Positions 53,852 through 64,000 are shown, counted from the first letter of the stretch. The stretch is DNA of 64,000 bases from Actinoplanes sp. M2I2 (GCF_023544445.1 NZ_JALPVJ010000007.1:186001-250000), one strand, 5' to 3'. The notes: generated by a model from the sequence alone, not told the origin. A program made the numbers and translations.

Positions 53852-54961
53852 TCAGGCCTGGTCGAGCGCCGCGGTCAGGTCGGCCAGCAGGTCGACAGTG
53901 TCCTCGATGCCGCAGGACAGCCGGACGAAGCCGGGCGGGGTGTCGTCGCCCCACTGGGCCCGCCGGTCGGCGGTGGTGTGGACGCCTCCGAACGAGGTGG
54001 CCGCGAAGATGAGCGCGGCCGCGGTGAGGAAGCGGGCCACCCGCTGCGCGTCGCCCAGGTCGAAGGAGACCACTCCGGGGATGCGGCGCATCTGCCGGGA
54101 GGCGATCTCGTACGAGGCGTCCGAGTGCAGGCCGGGCCAGCGCACGCCGGTCACGTCCGGGCGTCCGCTCAGCAGGGCCGCGACGGCGGCCGCGTTCTGG
54201 CTCTGCCGGGCCAGCCGCAGGTCGAGCGTGGCGATCGAGCGGTGGGCCAGCCACGCGTCGAAGGCGCCGGGGATCGCGCCGGTGTGCTTGCGCCAGGTCT
54301 CGACCTTGTCGAACAGGTCGAGGTCGTTGGTCGAGACGTAGCCCAGGAGCACGTCGGAGTGTCCGGTCAGCGCCTTGGTGCCGGAGGCGACGACCAGGTC
54401 GGCCCCCAGCGCCAGCGGGTTCTGTCCCAGCGGCGTGGCCGTCGTGTTGTCGACGGCGACCAGCGCGCCGGCCGCGTGCGCGGCCGCGGACACCTGGGTG
54501 ATGTCGCACACGTCGAGGCCGGGGTTGGCCGGGGTCTCGAGCATCACCAGGCGTACGCCGGCGAAGTCCGGATAGGGCCCGGCGGTGGGCGCCGTCACGA
54601 TCGTCACGCCGAGGTCGCGAAGGGTGCTCTCAGCGAAGCTGCGGACCGTGTAGTAGCCGTCGGAGGGCAGGACCACGGTGTTGCCGCTGCGCAGCACGGA
54701 GAGCAGCACAGCAGTGATCGCGGCCTGGCCGCTCGCGAACGTCAGGGTCCGGCCGCCCTCGAGCTCGCCGATCGCGGATTCGAGCAGGCGGCGGGTCGGG
54801 TTGTCGGGGCGCCCGTACCCGTTGTCGCCGACCTGGCCCTGGGCCGGGTCGAGGTGGTACGGCGCCGCGAAGACCGGCCCGGGCAGGAACGGATCGCCCA
54901 CCTCGGCCTCGGGCAGACCGGCGTGCACGACCCGCGTGCCGTCCGAATAGCTGGTGCTCAT
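53852..54961 (-). CDS. Cystathionine gamma-lyase / gamma-synthase family PLP enzyme
   Basis: This PLP-dependent Cys/Met metabolism enzyme has 369 residues. It shows the substrate-pocket [22 protein letters not shown], the PLP-ring segment [52 protein letters not shown] with the Schiff-base Lys, and [15 protein letters not shown] at the end. Whether it is a cystathionine gamma-lyase, gamma-synthase or a related elimination enzyme cannot be settled from motifs; neighbours do not help. The ATG overlaps the gpsA stop (ATGA). Confidence 0.9.
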   Translation of the reverse strand: MSTSYSDGTRVVHAGLPEAEVGDPFLPGPVFAAPYHLDPAQGQVGDNGYGRPDNPTRRLLESAIGELEGGRTLTFASGQAAITAVLLSVLRSGNTVVLPSDGYYTVRSFAESTLRDLGVTIVTAPTAGPYPDFAGVRLVMLETPANPGLDVCDITQVSAAAHAAGALVAVDNTTATPLGQNPLALGADLVVASGTKALTGHSDVLLGYVSTNDLDLFDKVETWRKHTGAIPGAFDAWLAHRSIATLDLRLARQSQNAAAVAALLSGRPDVTGVRWPGLHSDASYEIASRQMRRIPGVVSFDLGDAQRVARFLTAAALIFAATSFGGVHTTADRRAQWGDDTPPGFVRLSCGIEDTVDLLADLTAALDQA

Positions 54962-55953
54962 TCTGGTTTCATCTCCCGGCCCATCAGCAGTTTGACGGCC
55001 ACCCGGGGGTCCACGCCCTCGTGGCACACCCGCTCGACCTGTTCGGTGATCGGCATCTCGACCGCGTGCGCGCGGGCCAGATCGCGGATCGCCAGACAGC
55101 TCTTGACCCCCTCGGCGGTCTGCCGGGCGGCGGCCTGCGCTTGCTCCAGAGTCTTACCGAGCCCCAGTTGCTCGCCGAACGTGCGGTTGCGCGACAGTGG
55201 CGACGAACACGTGGCCACGAGGTCGCCCAGCCCGGCCAGGCCGGCGAAGGTGAGCGGGTCGGCGCCCAGGGCCACGCCCAGACGGGCCGTCTCGGCCAGG
55301 CCCCGGGTGATCAGCGACGCCTTCGTGTTGTCGCCCAGCTTCATCGCGGCGGCCATCCCGTAGGCCAGGGCGATCACGTTCTTGACCGCGCCACCCAGCT
55401 CACAGCCGATCACGTCCTCGCTCGTGTACGGACGCAGGTACGGCAGGGCGATCGCGTGCTGCACGGCCCGGCACCGGGCGGCGTCCGTGCCGGCCACCAC
55501 CGTCGCGGCCGGTTGCTCGGCGGCGATCTCGGGGGCCAGGTTGGGGCCCGAGACGACCACGACGCGGGTGGCGTCGACGCGGGCCGTCTCGACGATCACC
55601 TGGCTCATCCGCTTGGTGGTGCCGAGTTCGATGCCTTTCATCAGCGAGACGATCGTGGAGTCGGGCTCGAAGGCGCCGGCCCACTCGGCCAGGTTGCCGC
55701 GCAACGTCTGCGACGGCACCGCGATCGCCACCAGCTCGGCCCCGGCCACCGCCTCGGCGACGTCGCCGGTGGCGGTGATGCGCCCGGGCAGCTTGAGCCC
55801 GGGCAGCGCGCCCTCGTTGAGGTGGTGGTCGCGGATCGAGGCGACGACCGACTCCCGCCGGGCCCACATGGTCACGTCGGCGCCGGCCTCGGCCAGCATC
55901 TTGGCGAACGCCGTGCCCCAGGCGCCCGCCCCGATCACCGCGGCCCGGCTCAT
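54958..55953 (-). CDS. gpsA: Glycerol-3-phosphate dehydrogenase [NAD(P)+]
   Basis: GpsA reduces dihydroxyacetone phosphate to glycerol-3-phosphate for phospholipids. The 331-residue protein starts [20 protein letters not shown] (nucleotide fold), has [23 protein letters not shown] and [20 protein letters not shown] with [13 protein letters not shown], the family signature. ATGA overlaps on both ends (plsC before, the Cys/Met enzyme after) show an operon plsC-gpsA. Confidence 0.97.
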   Translation of the reverse strand: MSRAAVIGAGAWGTAFAKMLAEAGADVTMWARRESVVASIRDHHLNEGALPGLKLPGRITATGDVAEAVAGAELVAIAVPSQTLRGNLAEWAGAFEPDSTIVSLMKGIELGTTKRMSQVIVETARVDATRVVVVSGPNLAPEIAAEQPAATVVAGTDAARCRAVQHAIALPYLRPYTSEDVIGCELGGAVKNVIALAYGMAAAMKLGDNTKASLITRGLAETARLGVALGADPLTFAGLAGLGDLVATCSSPLSRNRTFGEQLGLGKTLEQAQAAARQTAEGVKSCLAIRDLARAHAVEMPITEQVERVCHEGVDPRVAVKLLMGREMKPE

Positions 55954-56678
55954 CCGAAGTCCTCGGTGCGCGCGATCGGGCGGCGCGGACGGTCGTGCAG
56001 GACGGCCGGCGGCGTCTGGCCGCGCAGCTCGCCGACGAGCACGCTGACGTCCCGCATGATCGCGTCGGTCATCTGCTCGAGCACGGCGCGGGTGGGAGTG
56101 GCGCCGGCCCAGGGGCTGAGGTCGACCGGCCGGCCTGTGGTCACGGACACCGCCGTACGCCGGAATCGCAGTTTGCTCGTCCGCGGATCGAAGATCTTCT
56201 CGGCTCCCCAGTTGGCCATCGGGATGACCGGCGCGCCGGTGACCAGAGCCAGCCGGGCCGCGCCGGTCTTGCCGCGCATCGGCCACAGGTCGGGATCCCG
56301 GGTGGTCGTGCCCTCGGGGTAGATCACCACGACACCGCCCTGCTGGAGCGCGTCGACCAGCACGTCGAGGGACTTCACGGCCTCGACACTGCCGCGTTCG
56401 ACCGGGATCTGCTGCACCTTGCGGAGAAAGCCGCCGAGCAGCGGCACCTTCCACAGGCTGGCCTTGCCCAGGAAGCGCGGCCAGCGGCCGGCGCTGAAGA
56501 TGTAGTAGCCGACGACGACCGGATCGAAATGCGACACGTGGTTCGGCGCGACGATCACGCCGCCGGACGGTGGGACGTTCTCCAGATTGAGCCAGGTCCG
56601 TTTGGTCCAGACCTTCAGCGTCGGAATCACCAGCAACGCCGCGAAACGTCGCCAGAAACCGAGCCTTCGGTGTGCCAC
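55950..56678 (-). CDS. plsC: 1-acyl-sn-glycerol-3-phosphate acyltransferase
   Basis: PlsC adds the second acyl chain to make phosphatidic acid. The 242-residue protein has the [11 protein letters not shown] catalytic HX4D motif, [23 protein letters not shown] and [13 protein letters not shown]. The GTG at 56678 follows GGGGGAGCC and is chosen over the long upstream extension, which is low-complexity. Overlaps gpsA, so phosphatidic acid synthesis genes are linked. Confidence 0.93.
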   Translation of the reverse strand: MAHRRLGFWRRFAALLVIPTLKVWTKRTWLNLENVPPSGGVIVAPNHVSHFDPVVVGYYIFSAGRWPRFLGKASLWKVPLLGGFLRKVQQIPVERGSVEAVKSLDVLVDALQQGGVVVIYPEGTTTRDPDLWPMRGKTGAARLALVTGAPVIPMANWGAEKIFDPRTSKLRFRRTAVSVTTGRPVDLSPWAGATPTRAVLEQMTDAIMRDVSVLVGELRGQTPPAVLHDRPRRPIARTEDFG

Positions 56679-56847
56679 GGCTCCCCCTGCCCCTGCTCGG
56701 GCGGCGGGTTCCCGCCGCCGGCGTAGTCGTGCCTGCGACGAAATCATGCCTGCTGGAAGCCCGCGGTACCAGGCAGGGGTCCTTACCGCCGGTGCGGCGC
56801 CGAGCAGCGGGCGAGGGCCGGCGGGCCCGCCCAGTAGGCTCGGCGCA

Positions 56848-57495
56848 ATGAGGCGGGACTGGACGGCGGTGATGCCGGTCAAGCGGCTGGGCGTCGCCAA
56901 GAGCCGGCTGCGGGGTGCGGTGCCGGCCGCCCGGCACGGCGATCTGGCGCTGGCCATGGTGCGCGACACGGCGACCGCGGTGCTGGCCGCCTCGACGGTG
57001 GCCGAGCTGCTGGTCGTGACCGACGAGCCGCTGGCCGCGGCGGTGGTCGCCGCCCTGGGCGCGCGGGTGGTGCCCGACCGGCCGTCGGCCGGGCTGAACG
57101 AGGCCATGCGTTACGGCGCCGACGACGTGGCCGGTCTGGGCGTCCACCGTGCCGTGCTGGCCGGCGACCTGCCCGCCCTGCGCCCGGAGCAGCTCGACGC
57201 GGCGCTGACCGCGGCCCGGCCGGGCCGGGCGTTCGTGGCCGACGCGGCCGGCACCGGCACCGTGCTGCTGGCGGTGGCGCCCGGCGAGCCGCTCGACCCG
57301 CACTTCGGCATCGGCTCGGCGGCGGCGCACGAGGCCTCCGGGGCACGCTCGCTGGAGGGCGCCTGGCCGGGTCTGCGCCAGGACGTCGACACCCCCGACG
57401 ACCTCCTCACCGTCCTGGGGCTGGGGGCCGGCGGGCACACCTGCGCGCTTCTTCGTGATCTCGGACTCAAGGTGGCCTGCGTCTCGGCCGCGTGA
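56848..57495 (+). CDS. cofC: 2-phospho-L-lactate / phosphoenolpyruvate guanylyltransferase
   Basis: CofC/FbiD makes the guanylated three-carbon precursor for coenzyme F420. The 215-residue protein shows the nucleotidyltransferase N-terminus ([19 protein letters not shown]), [37 protein letters not shown] and [15 protein letters not shown]. Position between gpsA and ppk matches Mycobacterium tuberculosis. The ATG at 56848 has little upstream signal. In actinobacteria the FbiD name (phosphoenolpyruvate as substrate) may be the better one. Confidence 0.9.
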   Translation: MRRDWTAVMPVKRLGVAKSRLRGAVPAARHGDLALAMVRDTATAVLAASTVAELLVVTDEPLAAAVVAALGARVVPDRPSAGLNEAMRYGADDVAGLGVHRAVLAGDLPALRPEQLDAALTAARPGRAFVADAAGTGTVLLAVAPGEPLDPHFGIGSAAAHEASGARSLEGAWPGLRQDVDTPDDLLTVLGLGAGGHTCALLRDLGLKVACVSAA

Positions 57496-57511
57496 CCGGT
57501 AGCGTCAAGGC

Positions 57512-57709
57512 ATGCAGGGCACCATCGCGACCTTCGAATCCGGCTCCCGCAGCGGCACGCTGCTGCTCGACGACGGCACTGAGCTGGCCTTCGACGCCGC
57601 CGCCTTCGACGCCTCCGGGCTGCGGAAACTGCGCCTGGGCCAGCGGGTCACGGTCGAGCCCGGCGAGGACGGCCGGGTCCGCCAGGTGAGAATCCCGGGG
57701 GTCGGTTGA
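57512..57709 (+). CDS. Small cold-shock-like (OB-fold) protein
   Basis: This 65-residue protein has an OB-fold-like pattern: MQGTIATFESGSRSGTLLLDDGTELAFD, then GLRKLRLGQRVTVEPGEDGRVRQVRI. It resembles cold-shock-domain proteins in layout but lacks the full RNP motifs. Similar small proteins lie between cofC and ppk in related genomes, as I recall. It starts 16 bases after cofC. A nucleic-acid-binding role is plausible only. Confidence 0.75.
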   Translation: MQGTIATFESGSRSGTLLLDDGTELAFDAAAFDASGLRKLRLGQRVTVEPGEDGRVRQVRIPGVG

Positions 57710-57763
57710 ATCGCCCGACTCGCGTTCGTTTCACGTTTCGGCGAAACCGGCGATGATGGTGCG

Positions 57764-60028
57764 ATGACGACCTCGCCCCGGACCCCCGAGACCCGACGGC
57801 GTGGCCCGAACGGCCGCTTCCTCCCCCGCACGAACCAGACCGATCCGGCGCCCGTGGGCGAGACCGTGGCCGCCGTGACGGACGATCCGACACCGACGGA
57901 GCCAGTGGTGACCACCAGCATCGAGACACCCGATCTGATCGAGCAGCCCGAGCGGCCCGAGCTGCCCGAGGACCGCTTCCTCAACCGGGAGCTCTCCTGG
58001 CTCGACTTCAACGCCCGCGTGCTGACGCTGGCCGAGGACCCGGGCACCCCGCTGCTCGAGCGGGCCAAGTTCCTGGCCATCTTCGCCAGCAACCTGGACG
58101 AGTTCTACATGGTGCGGGTGGCCGGTCTGAAGCGGCGGCTCAAGGCGGGGCTCCCGATGCGGGGCGGCGACCGGTCGTCGCTGCGCAATCAGCTCGAGAC
58201 GATCTCGCAGCGCACGGCCGATCTGGTCACCCGGCACGCGGCCTGCTTCGCCGACGAGGTGCGCCCCAAGCTGTCGGCCGAGGGCATCGAGGTGGTCACC
58301 TGGGCCGAGCTCGACGCGCCCGAGCGGGAGCGTCTGCGGACGTACTTCCGCGAGCAGGTCTTCCCCGTGCTGACGCCGCTCGCGGTCGACCCCGCGCACC
58401 CGTTCCCGTACATCTCGAACCGGTCTTTGAATCTCGCGGTCGTGCTGCGGGACCCCGACGGCGGCGGGAACGAGTTGTTCGCGCGCATAAAGGTCCCCAA
58501 CAACGTGCCGCGGTTCGTGACGGTGCAGAACGACAGCCGGGGGGTGCGGTTCCTGCCCGTCGAGGAGGTCATCGCCGTCCACCTCGACCAGCTCTTCCCG
58601 GGCATGGAACTGCAGGAGTGGCACCTGTTCCGGGTCACCCGCAACGCCGAGCTCGAGGTCGACGAGGACCGCGACGAAGACCTGCTGCAGGCGCTCGAAC
58701 GGGAGCTGGCCCAGCGTCGCTTCGGCCCGCCGGTGCGTCTCGAGGTGGCCGCCTCGATCAGCGACCACGTGCTCGATCTGCTCGTGCGCGAGCTCGACGT
58801 GGTCAGCTCGGACGTGCAGCGGGTGCCCGGCCTCCTCGATCTCTCGGCGCTGTGGCAGGTGTTCGGCGAGTGCGACCGGGACGATCTCAAGGACCGCCCC
58901 TTCGTCCCGGCGACCCACCCGCAGCTGGCCGACGGCGAGGTGCCGAGGAGCGTCTTCAACCGGCTGCGCGAGAGCGACATCCTGGTGCACCACCCGTACC
59001 ACTCGTTCTCGACGAGCGTCCAGCGCTTCATCGAGCAGGCCGCGGCCGATCCCCACGTGCTGGCCATCAAGCAGACCCTGTACCGCACCTCGGGTGACTC
59101 GCCGATAGTGGACGCGCTGGTCGACGCGGCCGCCGCCGGCAAGCAGGTCGTGGTGCTGGTCGAGGTGAAGGCCCGCTTCGACGAGGTGGCCAACATCGCC
59201 TGGGCCCGCACGCTGGAACGGGCCGGCTGCCACGTCGTCTACGGCCTGGTCGGGCTCAAGACCCACTGCAAGACCGCGCTGGTCGTCCGTCAGGAGGGCA
59301 ACCAGATCCGGCGCTACTGCCACATCGGCACCGGCAACTACCACCCCAAGACCGCGCGGCTCTACGAGGACTTCGGCATGCTGACCGCCGATCCCGAGGT
59401 CGGCGCCGACGTCACCGACCTGTTCAACGTCCTGACCGGCTACAGCCGCCAGCGGTCGTACCGCCGGCTGCTCGTGGCCCCGCACGGCGTGCGCACCGGC
59501 CTGATCGAGCGGATCGAGGAGCAGGCCCGGGTGGCCCGCGAGGGCGGCGCGGCCCTGGTGCAGATCAAGGTGAACTCGCTCGTCGACGAGGAGACCATCG
59601 ACGCGCTCTACCGCGCTTCCCAGGACGGCGTACGGGTGGACCTCATCATCCGGGGCATGTGCGCGCTGCGGCCCGGCGTGCCCGGGCTGTCGGACAACAT
59701 CCGGGTCCGGTCGATCGTCGGCCGTTTCCTCGAGCACTCGCGGGTGTTCCGGTTCGGCGCCGGCGACGATGCGGAGTACTGGATCGGCTCGGCCGACATG
59801 ATGCACCGCAACCTCGACCGCCGCGTCGAGGCGCTGGTGCGGGTCACCCTGCCGACCGCGCGCGAGGAGCTGCGGTACGTGCTGGATCTGTCGATGAGCG
59901 ACGGCACCGAGGGCTTCGACCTGGCCGGTGACGGCACGTGGCACCGCAATCCGGCCAGCTTCTCCGATCCGCACATCCATCTGCAGGAGGCGCTGTTGCG
60001 CCGGGTCAGCGGCAAGCCGGTCAAGTGA
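57764..60028 (+). CDS. ppk: Polyphosphate kinase 1
   Basis: Ppk makes inorganic polyphosphate from ATP. The 754-residue protein has an N-terminal extension, then [19 protein letters not shown], the central FFATVQ-like part, [36 protein letters not shown] and [21 protein letters not shown] with the phosphorylated His, and [17 protein letters not shown]. It is followed by mutT1 14 bases on, as in M. tuberculosis. Confidence 0.97.
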   Translation: MTTSPRTPETRRRGPNGRFLPRTNQTDPAPVGETVAAVTDDPTPTEPVVTTSIETPDLIEQPERPELPEDRFLNRELSWLDFNARVLTLAEDPGTPLLERAKFLAIFASNLDEFYMVRVAGLKRRLKAGLPMRGGDRSSLRNQLETISQRTADLVTRHAACFADEVRPKLSAEGIEVVTWAELDAPERERLRTYFREQVFPVLTPLAVDPAHPFPYISNRSLNLAVVLRDPDGGGNELFARIKVPNNVPRFVTVQNDSRGVRFLPVEEVIAVHLDQLFPGMELQEWHLFRVTRNAELEVDEDRDEDLLQALERELAQRRFGPPVRLEVAASISDHVLDLLVRELDVVSSDVQRVPGLLDLSALWQVFGECDRDDLKDRPFVPATHPQLADGEVPRSVFNRLRESDILVHHPYHSFSTSVQRFIEQAAADPHVLAIKQTLYRTSGDSPIVDALVDAAAAGKQVVVLVEVKARFDEVANIAWARTLERAGCHVVYGLVGLKTHCKTALVVRQEGNQIRRYCHIGTGNYHPKTARLYEDFGMLTADPEVGADVTDLFNVLTGYSRQRSYRRLLVAPHGVRTGLIERIEEQARVAREGGAALVQIKVNSLVDEETIDALYRASQDGVRVDLIIRGMCALRPGVPGLSDNIRVRSIVGRFLEHSRVFRFGAGDDAEYWIGSADMMHRNLDRRVEALVRVTLPTAREELRYVLDLSMSDGTEGFDLAGDGTWHRNPASFSDPHIHLQEALLRRVSGKPVK

Positions 60029-60042
60029 GCCGAGGAGATCGG

Positions 60043-60912
60043 GTGAGCGACACTGTGCGCGCCGCCGGCGGCGTGCTGATCCGCGACGGCCGGGTGTGCC
60101 TGGTGCACCGCCCGCGCTACGACGACTGGGCTCTGCCCAAGGGCAAGCTCGAGGGCGACGAGCACGCGATCCTCGGCGCCGCCCGTGAGGTGCTGGAGGA
60201 GACCGGCTGGGCCGGCCGGGTTCGCGCGGCGCTGCCCACGGTGGCCTACACGCTGCCCAACGGTCGCCCGAAGACGGTCGACTACTGGCTCATGGAGGCG
60301 GTCGGCGACGGCGGGCCGGTGCGCGACACCGAGGAGGTCGACCGGGTCGAGTGGCTGCCGTTCGACCAGGCCGCCGCCCGGCTGACCTACGACGACGAGC
60401 GCGCAGTGCTGCACAAGGCGGCCGGGCTGCCCGCGATCACCTCGGTGGTCGTCCTGGTGCGGCACGCGCACGCCGGCGAGCGCAAGAAGTGGTCGGGCAA
60501 CGACGCCCTCCGCCCGATCGACGCGCAGGGCCGGGCCGAGGCCGAGCTGTTCGCCGCGCTGTGCGCCCCGATCGGGCCCGAGCGGCTCATCTCGGCGACG
60601 CCGTTGCGGTGCAAGCAGACCCTTGAGCCGCTGGCCGCGGCCCGGGGCAACCTGCCCATCGTCATGGACGGCGCCTTCGCCGAGCCGGCCGAGGCGGACG
60701 AGGCGCCGGCCAAGGCCAAGCTGGCCGCGCAGCGCCTGCTCGATCTGCGTTCCGGTGGCCTGCCGGCGATCTGCAGCCAGGGCAAGATGATCCCGCACCT
60801 GATCGCCGCCCTGCTCGACGAGGCCGACGAGGAGCCCTACAAGACCGCCAAGGGCGACTCGTGGTTGCTCACCTGGGCCGGCGAGCGGTTGCTCGAGCCG
60901 GCTCGCCTCTGA
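60043..60912 (+). CDS. mutT1: Nudix hydrolase fused to histidine phosphatase (MutT1-like)
   Basis: The 289-residue two-domain enzyme has a Nudix domain (residues 1-140, Nudix box GKLEGDEHAILGAAREVLEETGW matches GX5EX7REUXEEXGU) and a C-terminal histidine phosphatase domain (VVLVRHAHAGERKKW with the RH catalytic motif). This is the MutT1 arrangement that sanitises oxidised nucleotides such as 8-oxo-dGTP and diadenosine polyphosphates. The GTG at 60043 has GAGGAGATCGG before it. It sits between ppk and hupB as in Mycobacterium. Confidence 0.93.
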   Translation: MSDTVRAAGGVLIRDGRVCLVHRPRYDDWALPKGKLEGDEHAILGAAREVLEETGWAGRVRAALPTVAYTLPNGRPKTVDYWLMEAVGDGGPVRDTEEVDRVEWLPFDQAAARLTYDDERAVLHKAAGLPAITSVVVLVRHAHAGERKKWSGNDALRPIDAQGRAEAELFAALCAPIGPERLISATPLRCKQTLEPLAAARGNLPIVMDGAFAEPAEADEAPAKAKLAAQRLLDLRSGGLPAICSQGKMIPHLIAALLDEADEEPYKTAKGDSWLLTWAGERLLEPARL

Positions 60913-61306
60913 GGCCGTCCCGGGGCCGGGCGAGCTGGTCGGCCCGCCAGTAGCCGAGCAGCTCGCCGGTGAGCCAGCGGGCCCGCCACAGCTCGTCCTC
61001 GCGCGGCTCCCAGTCGCGCAACGGCAACAGGGACAGCCGCCAGCCGAGCACACAGATCAGATACCAGTTGTAGAGCGGGATCAGACCCAGCCAGGCGTCC
61101 CGCGGCCGGTACGAGGTCCACGGCGCCAGCAGACGCACGACGAACGCGGCCCAGGCGCCGGTGAGGAGCCAGTCGAGCAGCGCCGATCCGGTGTACCGCT
61201 CGGCCAGCCCACCTATCGTCCAGCCCGGCACCACGGCCGCCGCGAACACCAGCGCGGCGATGAGCGACCGGCCGACCAGCCCCCGCGGCGATGCGTCACG
61301 CCCCAT
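60869..61306 (-). CDS. Small membrane protein, hypothetical
   Basis: The 145-residue protein has about three hydrophobic segments (LIAALVFAAAVVPGWTIGG, LLDWLLTGAWAAFVVRLL, DAWLGLIPLYNWYLICVL) and a charged C-terminal tail. It resembles small DUF-type membrane proteins of actinobacteria but I cannot name the family. Its 3' end overlaps the tail of mutT1 by 44 bases, on the opposite strand. The ATG at 61306 is chosen over an upstream GTG. Confidence 0.7.
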   Translation of the reverse strand: MGRDASPRGLVGRSLIAALVFAAAVVPGWTIGGLAERYTGSALLDWLLTGAWAAFVVRLLAPWTSYRPRDAWLGLIPLYNWYLICVLGWRLSLLPLRDWEPREDELWRARWLTGELLGYWRADQLARPRDGLRGEPARATARRPR

Positions 61307-61354
61307 GCCCGCAGACGGTAGGCGGGCCCGGTCGTCCGTGACCCGCACACACGA

Positions 61355-61383
61355 AAGGCGTCCACCTTTCGGGTGGACGCCTT
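61355..61383 (-). terminator. Terminator after hupB
   Basis: A perfect 12-bp stem AAGGCGTCCACC / GGTGGACGCCTT closes on a 5-base loop; on the minus strand the stem ends GCCTTTCGTGTG. It lies 27 bases beyond the hupB stop. Confidence 0.85.
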
Positions 61384-61409
61384 ATCGGCGGTGCATGGTG
61401 CCCTCCGGA

Positions 61410-62264
61410 CTAGCGGGACTTTCGCGCCGTGCTGGTGGCGCGAGCCCGTGCCGGGGTAGCGGCGGTCGCCGCGGTGGTGGTCTTGCGGGCCGTCGTCTTC
61501 TTGGCCGCCGCCGTCGTCTTGGTGGCGGCGGTCTTGGCCGGGGCGGCCTTGGTGGCGGCGGTCTTCTTGGCCGCCGTCGCCTTGGTAGCAGTGCTCTTGG
61601 CCGGAGCAGCCTTGGTCGCGGCCGTCTTCTTCGCCGCCGTCGCCTTGGTGGCGGTGGCGGCCTTGGTGGCAGTGCTCTTGGCCGGAGCGGCCTTGGTGGC
61701 GGCGGTGCTCTTGGCCGCCGTCGCCTTGGTAGCAGTGCTCTTGGCCGGAGCAGCCTTGGTCGCGGCCATCTTCTTCGCCGCCGTCGCCTTGGTGGCGGTG
61801 GCGGCCTTGGTGGCAGTGCTCTTGGCCGGAGCGGCCTTGGTGGCGGCGGTGCTCTTGGCCGCCGTCGCCTTCGTGGCGGTGCTCTTGGCCGGAGCGGCCT
61901 TGGTCGCAGTCGCCTTGGTCGCGGTCGCCTTGGTGGCGGTGGCCTTGGTGGCCACGGCCTTCTTCGCCGGGGCAGCGGCCTTGGCGACCTTTCCGCTCGC
62001 GACCATCTCGCGGAAGGCCGTGCCGGGCTTGAAGGCCGGCACGGACGTTTTCTTCACTTTCACCGGCTCGCCGGTACGCGGATTACGGGCCGTCCGCGCA
62101 TTGCGTGCCCGCTTCTCGAAGACGCCGAAGCCGGTGATGGCCACTCGGTCGCCCTTGGTGACTGCGTTCTCCACCTCGCTGATGACAGCTTCAAGAGCGG
62201 CCGTAGCCGTCTTGCGGTCACCCAGACGGGCTGCGAGCGCCTCGATGAGCTCGGCCTTGTTCAC
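61410..62264 (-). CDS. hupB: DNA-binding protein HU with long Lys/Ala-rich tail
   Basis: HupB is an HU-family nucleoid protein. The N-terminal 95 residues form the HU fold ([67 protein letters not shown]). The C-terminal 190 residues are a low-complexity tail of KAT, AAPAK and STA repeats ([17 protein letters not shown]), the actinobacterial type that binds DNA broadly. At 284 residues it is longer than the Mycobacterium protein (about 214) because of a 144-bp internal duplication. hupB lies next to leuD as in Mycobacterium. Confidence 0.95.
   Translation of the reverse strand: MNKAELIEALAARLGDRKTATAALEAVISEVENAVTKGDRVAITGFGVFEKRARNARTARNPRTGEPVKVKKTSVPAFKPGTAFREMVASGKVAKAAAPAKKAVATKATATKATATKATATKAAPAKSTATKATAAKSTAATKAAPAKSTATKAATATKATAAKKMAATKAAPAKSTATKATAAKSTAATKAAPAKSTATKAATATKATAAKKTAATKAAPAKSTATKATAAKKTAATKAAPAKTAATKTTAAAKKTTARKTTTAATAATPARARATSTARKSR
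61621..61908 (-). repeat. Two tandem 144-bp copies inside the hupB tail
   Basis: Bases 61621-61764 and 61765-61908 are nearly identical (a few substitutions, e.g. GTC to ATC at the third codon). Each encodes the same 48-residue tail block [17 protein letters not shown]..., and the two copies keep the reading frame. Confidence 0.85.
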
Positions 62265-62369
62265 GGTTTTCCTCCCGAACGTGAGAACTGAGGCTCGTAG
62301 GGGTCTTCTCCGTCGCTTCGAGCCTCACTGGCCCAATGCGAGCCATTCTGCGCGCACCGTATGCCCTCT

Positions 62370-62420
62370 GACCAGCGGACACAAACATTAGTGTAAAAAA
62401 ATCCCTTGTGTTGCAACGAA
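62370..62420 (-). promoter_or_regulatory. AT-rich candidate promoter of hupB
   Basis: On the minus strand TTGCAA is followed by CACAAGGGATTTTTT and TACACT, resembling -35 and -10 elements with a 15-base spacer. The spacing is short and the match is partial. It is the most AT-rich stretch in this part of the window and lies upstream of hupB, 106-156 bases before the start codon. Confidence 0.35.
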
Positions 62421-62452
62421 TTCGCCCCCACCGGGGACCCGGTGGGGGCGAA
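62421..62452 (-). terminator. Terminator after leuD
   Basis: A perfect 14-bp stem TTCGCCCCCACCGG / CCGGTGGGGGCGAA encloses a GGAC loop, with CTTTT preceding on the minus strand. It lies 29 bases beyond the leuD stop. Confidence 0.85.
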
Positions 62453-62480
62453 AAGGCCTGTCTCGGCAGGGAAATGGAAC

Positions 62481-63068
62481 TCAGGCGACGACCGGCTTGA
62501 AGGACGGACGACCCTTCTCGTACGACGTGATGGCGCTCTCGTGGCGCAGCGTCAGTCCGATGTCGTCGAGCCCCTCCATGAGGCGCCAACGGCTGAAATC
62601 GTCGATCGGGAAAGACCAGGAGGCGTCGTCGGCGACCACTCGGCGACCTTCGAGGTCCACCGTGATCTGCTTGTCCGGCTCGCTTTCGGCCAGGTCCCAG
62701 ATCGCCTCGACGGCCTTCTGGTCGAGTTGGACGGGCAGGAGCCCCTCCTTGAGCGCATTGCCGCGGAAAATGTCGCCGAAGCGGGCCGCGATGACCACCT
62801 TGAAGCCCCAGTCGCGCAGAGCCCAGACGGCGTGCTGACGCGATGATCCGGTGCCGAAATTGGGCCCGGCGACCAGGATCGTGGAACCGGCGTGGGCCGG
62901 GTTGTTGAGGACGAATCCGGGGTCGTCGCGCCAGGCGCTGAACAGACCGTCCTCGAATCCGGTGCGGGTCACCCGCTTCAGATACACGGCCGGAATGATC
63001 TGGTCGGTGTCCACATCGGATCGGCGCAACGGCATCACTTTGCCGCTGTGGGTGACGAATTTGTCCAT
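62481..63068 (-). CDS. leuD: 3-isopropylmalate dehydratase small subunit
   Basis: LeuD is the small subunit of isopropylmalate isomerase, the second step of leucine synthesis. The 195-residue protein begins [27 protein letters not shown], has [27 protein letters not shown] and [16 protein letters not shown], all typical. It follows leuC after 17 bases in the same direction and is followed by a terminator. Confidence 0.97.
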   Translation of the reverse strand: MDKFVTHSGKVMPLRRSDVDTDQIIPAVYLKRVTRTGFEDGLFSAWRDDPGFVLNNPAHAGSTILVAGPNFGTGSSRQHAVWALRDWGFKVVIAARFGDIFRGNALKEGLLPVQLDQKAVEAIWDLAESEPDKQITVDLEGRRVVADDASWSFPIDDFSRWRLMEGLDDIGLTLRHESAITSYEKGRPSFKPVVA

Positions 63069-63085
63069 CTCTCGTCTCTCCCTGA

Positions 63086-64000
63086 CTAGTTGGCCGACAC
63101 GGCCAGATCGGCCGGGGCGGCGAGCTTGCCGACCACGGCGGTGGCCGCGGCGACCTGCGGCGAGACCAGATGGGTACGCCCGCCCTTGCCCTGCCGGCCC
63201 TCGAAGTTGCGGTTCGAGGTCGAGGCGGCGCGCTCGCCCGGGCTGAGCGTGTCCGGGTTCATGCCCAGGCACATCGAACAGCCGGCGAACCGCCACTCGG
63301 CGCCCGCGTCGGTGAAGACCTTGTCGAGCCCCTCGGCCTCGGCCGCCTCGCGCACCTTGTACGACCCCGGCACGATCATCATGCGGACGCCGTCGTGCAC
63401 CTTGTGACCGCGGATCACGTCGGCCGCGGCGCGCAGGTCCTCGAGGCGACCGTTGGTGCAGGAGCCCACGAACACCACATCGACGGGCACGTCCCGGAAC
63501 GGGGTGCCGGGCTCGAGGGCCATGTACTCCAGCGCGCGACGGGCGGCGTTGCGGTCGGTCTCCTCGATGAACTCCTCGGGATCGGGCACCACGCTGTCGA
63601 GCGGCGCGCCCTGACCCGGGTTGGTGCCCCAGGTGATGAACGGGCTGATCGACGCGGCGTCGAGGATGATCTCGGTGTCGAACTCGGCGTCCTCGTCGGT
63701 CGCCAGCGTCTTCCAGTACGCCACGGCAGCGTCCCAGTCCGCCCCCGCGGGCGCGTGCTCGCGGCCCTTCAGATAGGCGAACGTGGTCTCGTCCGGCGCG
63801 ATCATGCCGGCCTTGGCGCCCCACTCGATGCTCATGTTGCAGATGGTCATCCGGCCCTCCATGGAGAGCTTGCGGATGGCCTCGCCGCGGTACTCCACGA
63901 TGTGGCCGTTGCCGCCGCCGGTGCCGGTCTGCGTGATCAGCGCGAGGATCAGGTCCTTGGCGCTCACGCCCGGGCCGAGCTCGCCGACCACGGTGACCGC
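63086..64000 (-). CDS. leuC: 3-isopropylmalate dehydratase large subunit (5' end outside window)
   Basis: LeuC is the [4Fe-4S] large subunit that works with LeuD. The visible 304 residues are the C-terminal two thirds, with Fe-S ligands in [15 protein letters not shown] and [13 protein letters not shown], plus [14 protein letters not shown] and [15 protein letters not shown]. The gene runs past base 64000, so the N-terminus and start are not seen. Operon with leuD. Confidence 0.97.
   Translation of the reverse strand, partial: AVTVVGELGPGVSAKDLILALITQTGTGGGNGHIVEYRGEAIRKLSMEGRMTICNMSIEWGAKAGMIAPDETTFAYLKGREHAPAGADWDAAVAYWKTLATDEDAEFDTEIILDAASISPFITWGTNPGQGAPLDSVVPDPEEFIEETDRNAARRALEYMALEPGTPFRDVPVDVVFVGSCTNGRLEDLRAAADVIRGHKVHDGVRMMIVPGSYKVREAAEAEGLDKVFTDAGAEWRFAGCSMCLGMNPDTLSPGERAASTSNRNFEGRQGKGGRTHLVSPQVAAATAVVGKLAAPADLAVSAN

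Noticed and set aside
61500..61950. Repeats that could suggest a CRISPR array
   Set aside because: The repeats are in-frame coding repeats of HU tail, of unequal short units, with no spacers and no cas genes.
61429..62391. Hydrophobic plus-strand frame opposite hupB
   Set aside because: The Val/Ala/Leu string arises from complementing the Lys/Ala/Thr repeats of the hupB tail; it is not a membrane protein.

Overview
The window is chromosomal DNA from a very GC-rich actinobacterium. Reading frames are dense, third codon positions are mostly G or C, GTG starts are common and most neighbours overlap by ATGA or GTGA. The core gene order (amtB-glnB-glnD, ftsY, smc, mutM, rnc, plsX, rpmF, coaD, rsmD, recG, thiL, ddl, gpsA, cofC, ppk, mutT1, hupB, leuD, leuC) is the conserved actinobacterial order known from Streptomyces and Mycobacterium. 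The accessory genes and protein style suggest Micromonosporaceae, probably Actinoplanes or a close relative. That assignment is inference.

Region 1 (1-18,972) is a surface-glycan locus built from repeated protein modules. It holds a GT2 glycosyltransferase cut by the window edge, two large GT2 + GT-B fusion proteins, a double GT-B-like protein and a shortened copy of it, two small proteins that carry one of its modules alone, a polytopic membrane protein, and two membrane-anchored coiled-coil methyltransferase-like paralogues. A secreted CAP-domain protein lies inside it. An unrelated block (about 10.76-15.49 kb) interrupts the locus: a SnoaL-like protein, a TetR regulator, a LuxR-type two-component system and a membrane protein. 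A truncated gene start marks its left edge and a decayed transposase its right edge.

Region 2 (19.0-33.1 kb) is core: PII signalling with ammonium transport (amtB-glnB-glnD), a small-molecule kinase-like protein, ftsY, a PhoD-type phosphatase, a SigE-type ECF sigma factor followed by a lectin-like membrane protein, a HAD hydrolase, smc, and a small coiled-coil protein.

Region 3 (33.7-37.16 kb) is a compact three-gene operon inserted between smc and mutM: a PelF-like GT4 glycosyltransferase, a polytopic membrane protein and a spherulin-4-like glycosidase. It resembles a reduced Pel-type exopolysaccharide system and, with the modular locus of region 1, is the best candidate here for something undescribed.

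Region 4 (37.1-64 kb) is core housekeeping: DNA repair (mutM, recG), RNA processing (rnc, rsmD), lipids (plsX, plsC, gpsA), ribosomal proteins L32 and L28, CoA, thiamine and F420 cofactors (coaD, thiL, cofC), cell wall (ddl), polyphosphate (ppk), nucleotide sanitation (mutT1), nucleoid (hupB, with a 144-bp internal duplication in its tail) and leucine biosynthesis (leuD and partial leuC). One decayed LPXTG-type surface-protein gene lies between rsmD and the DUF952/recG operon. No rRNA, tRNA, CRISPR array or intact insertion sequence was recognised.
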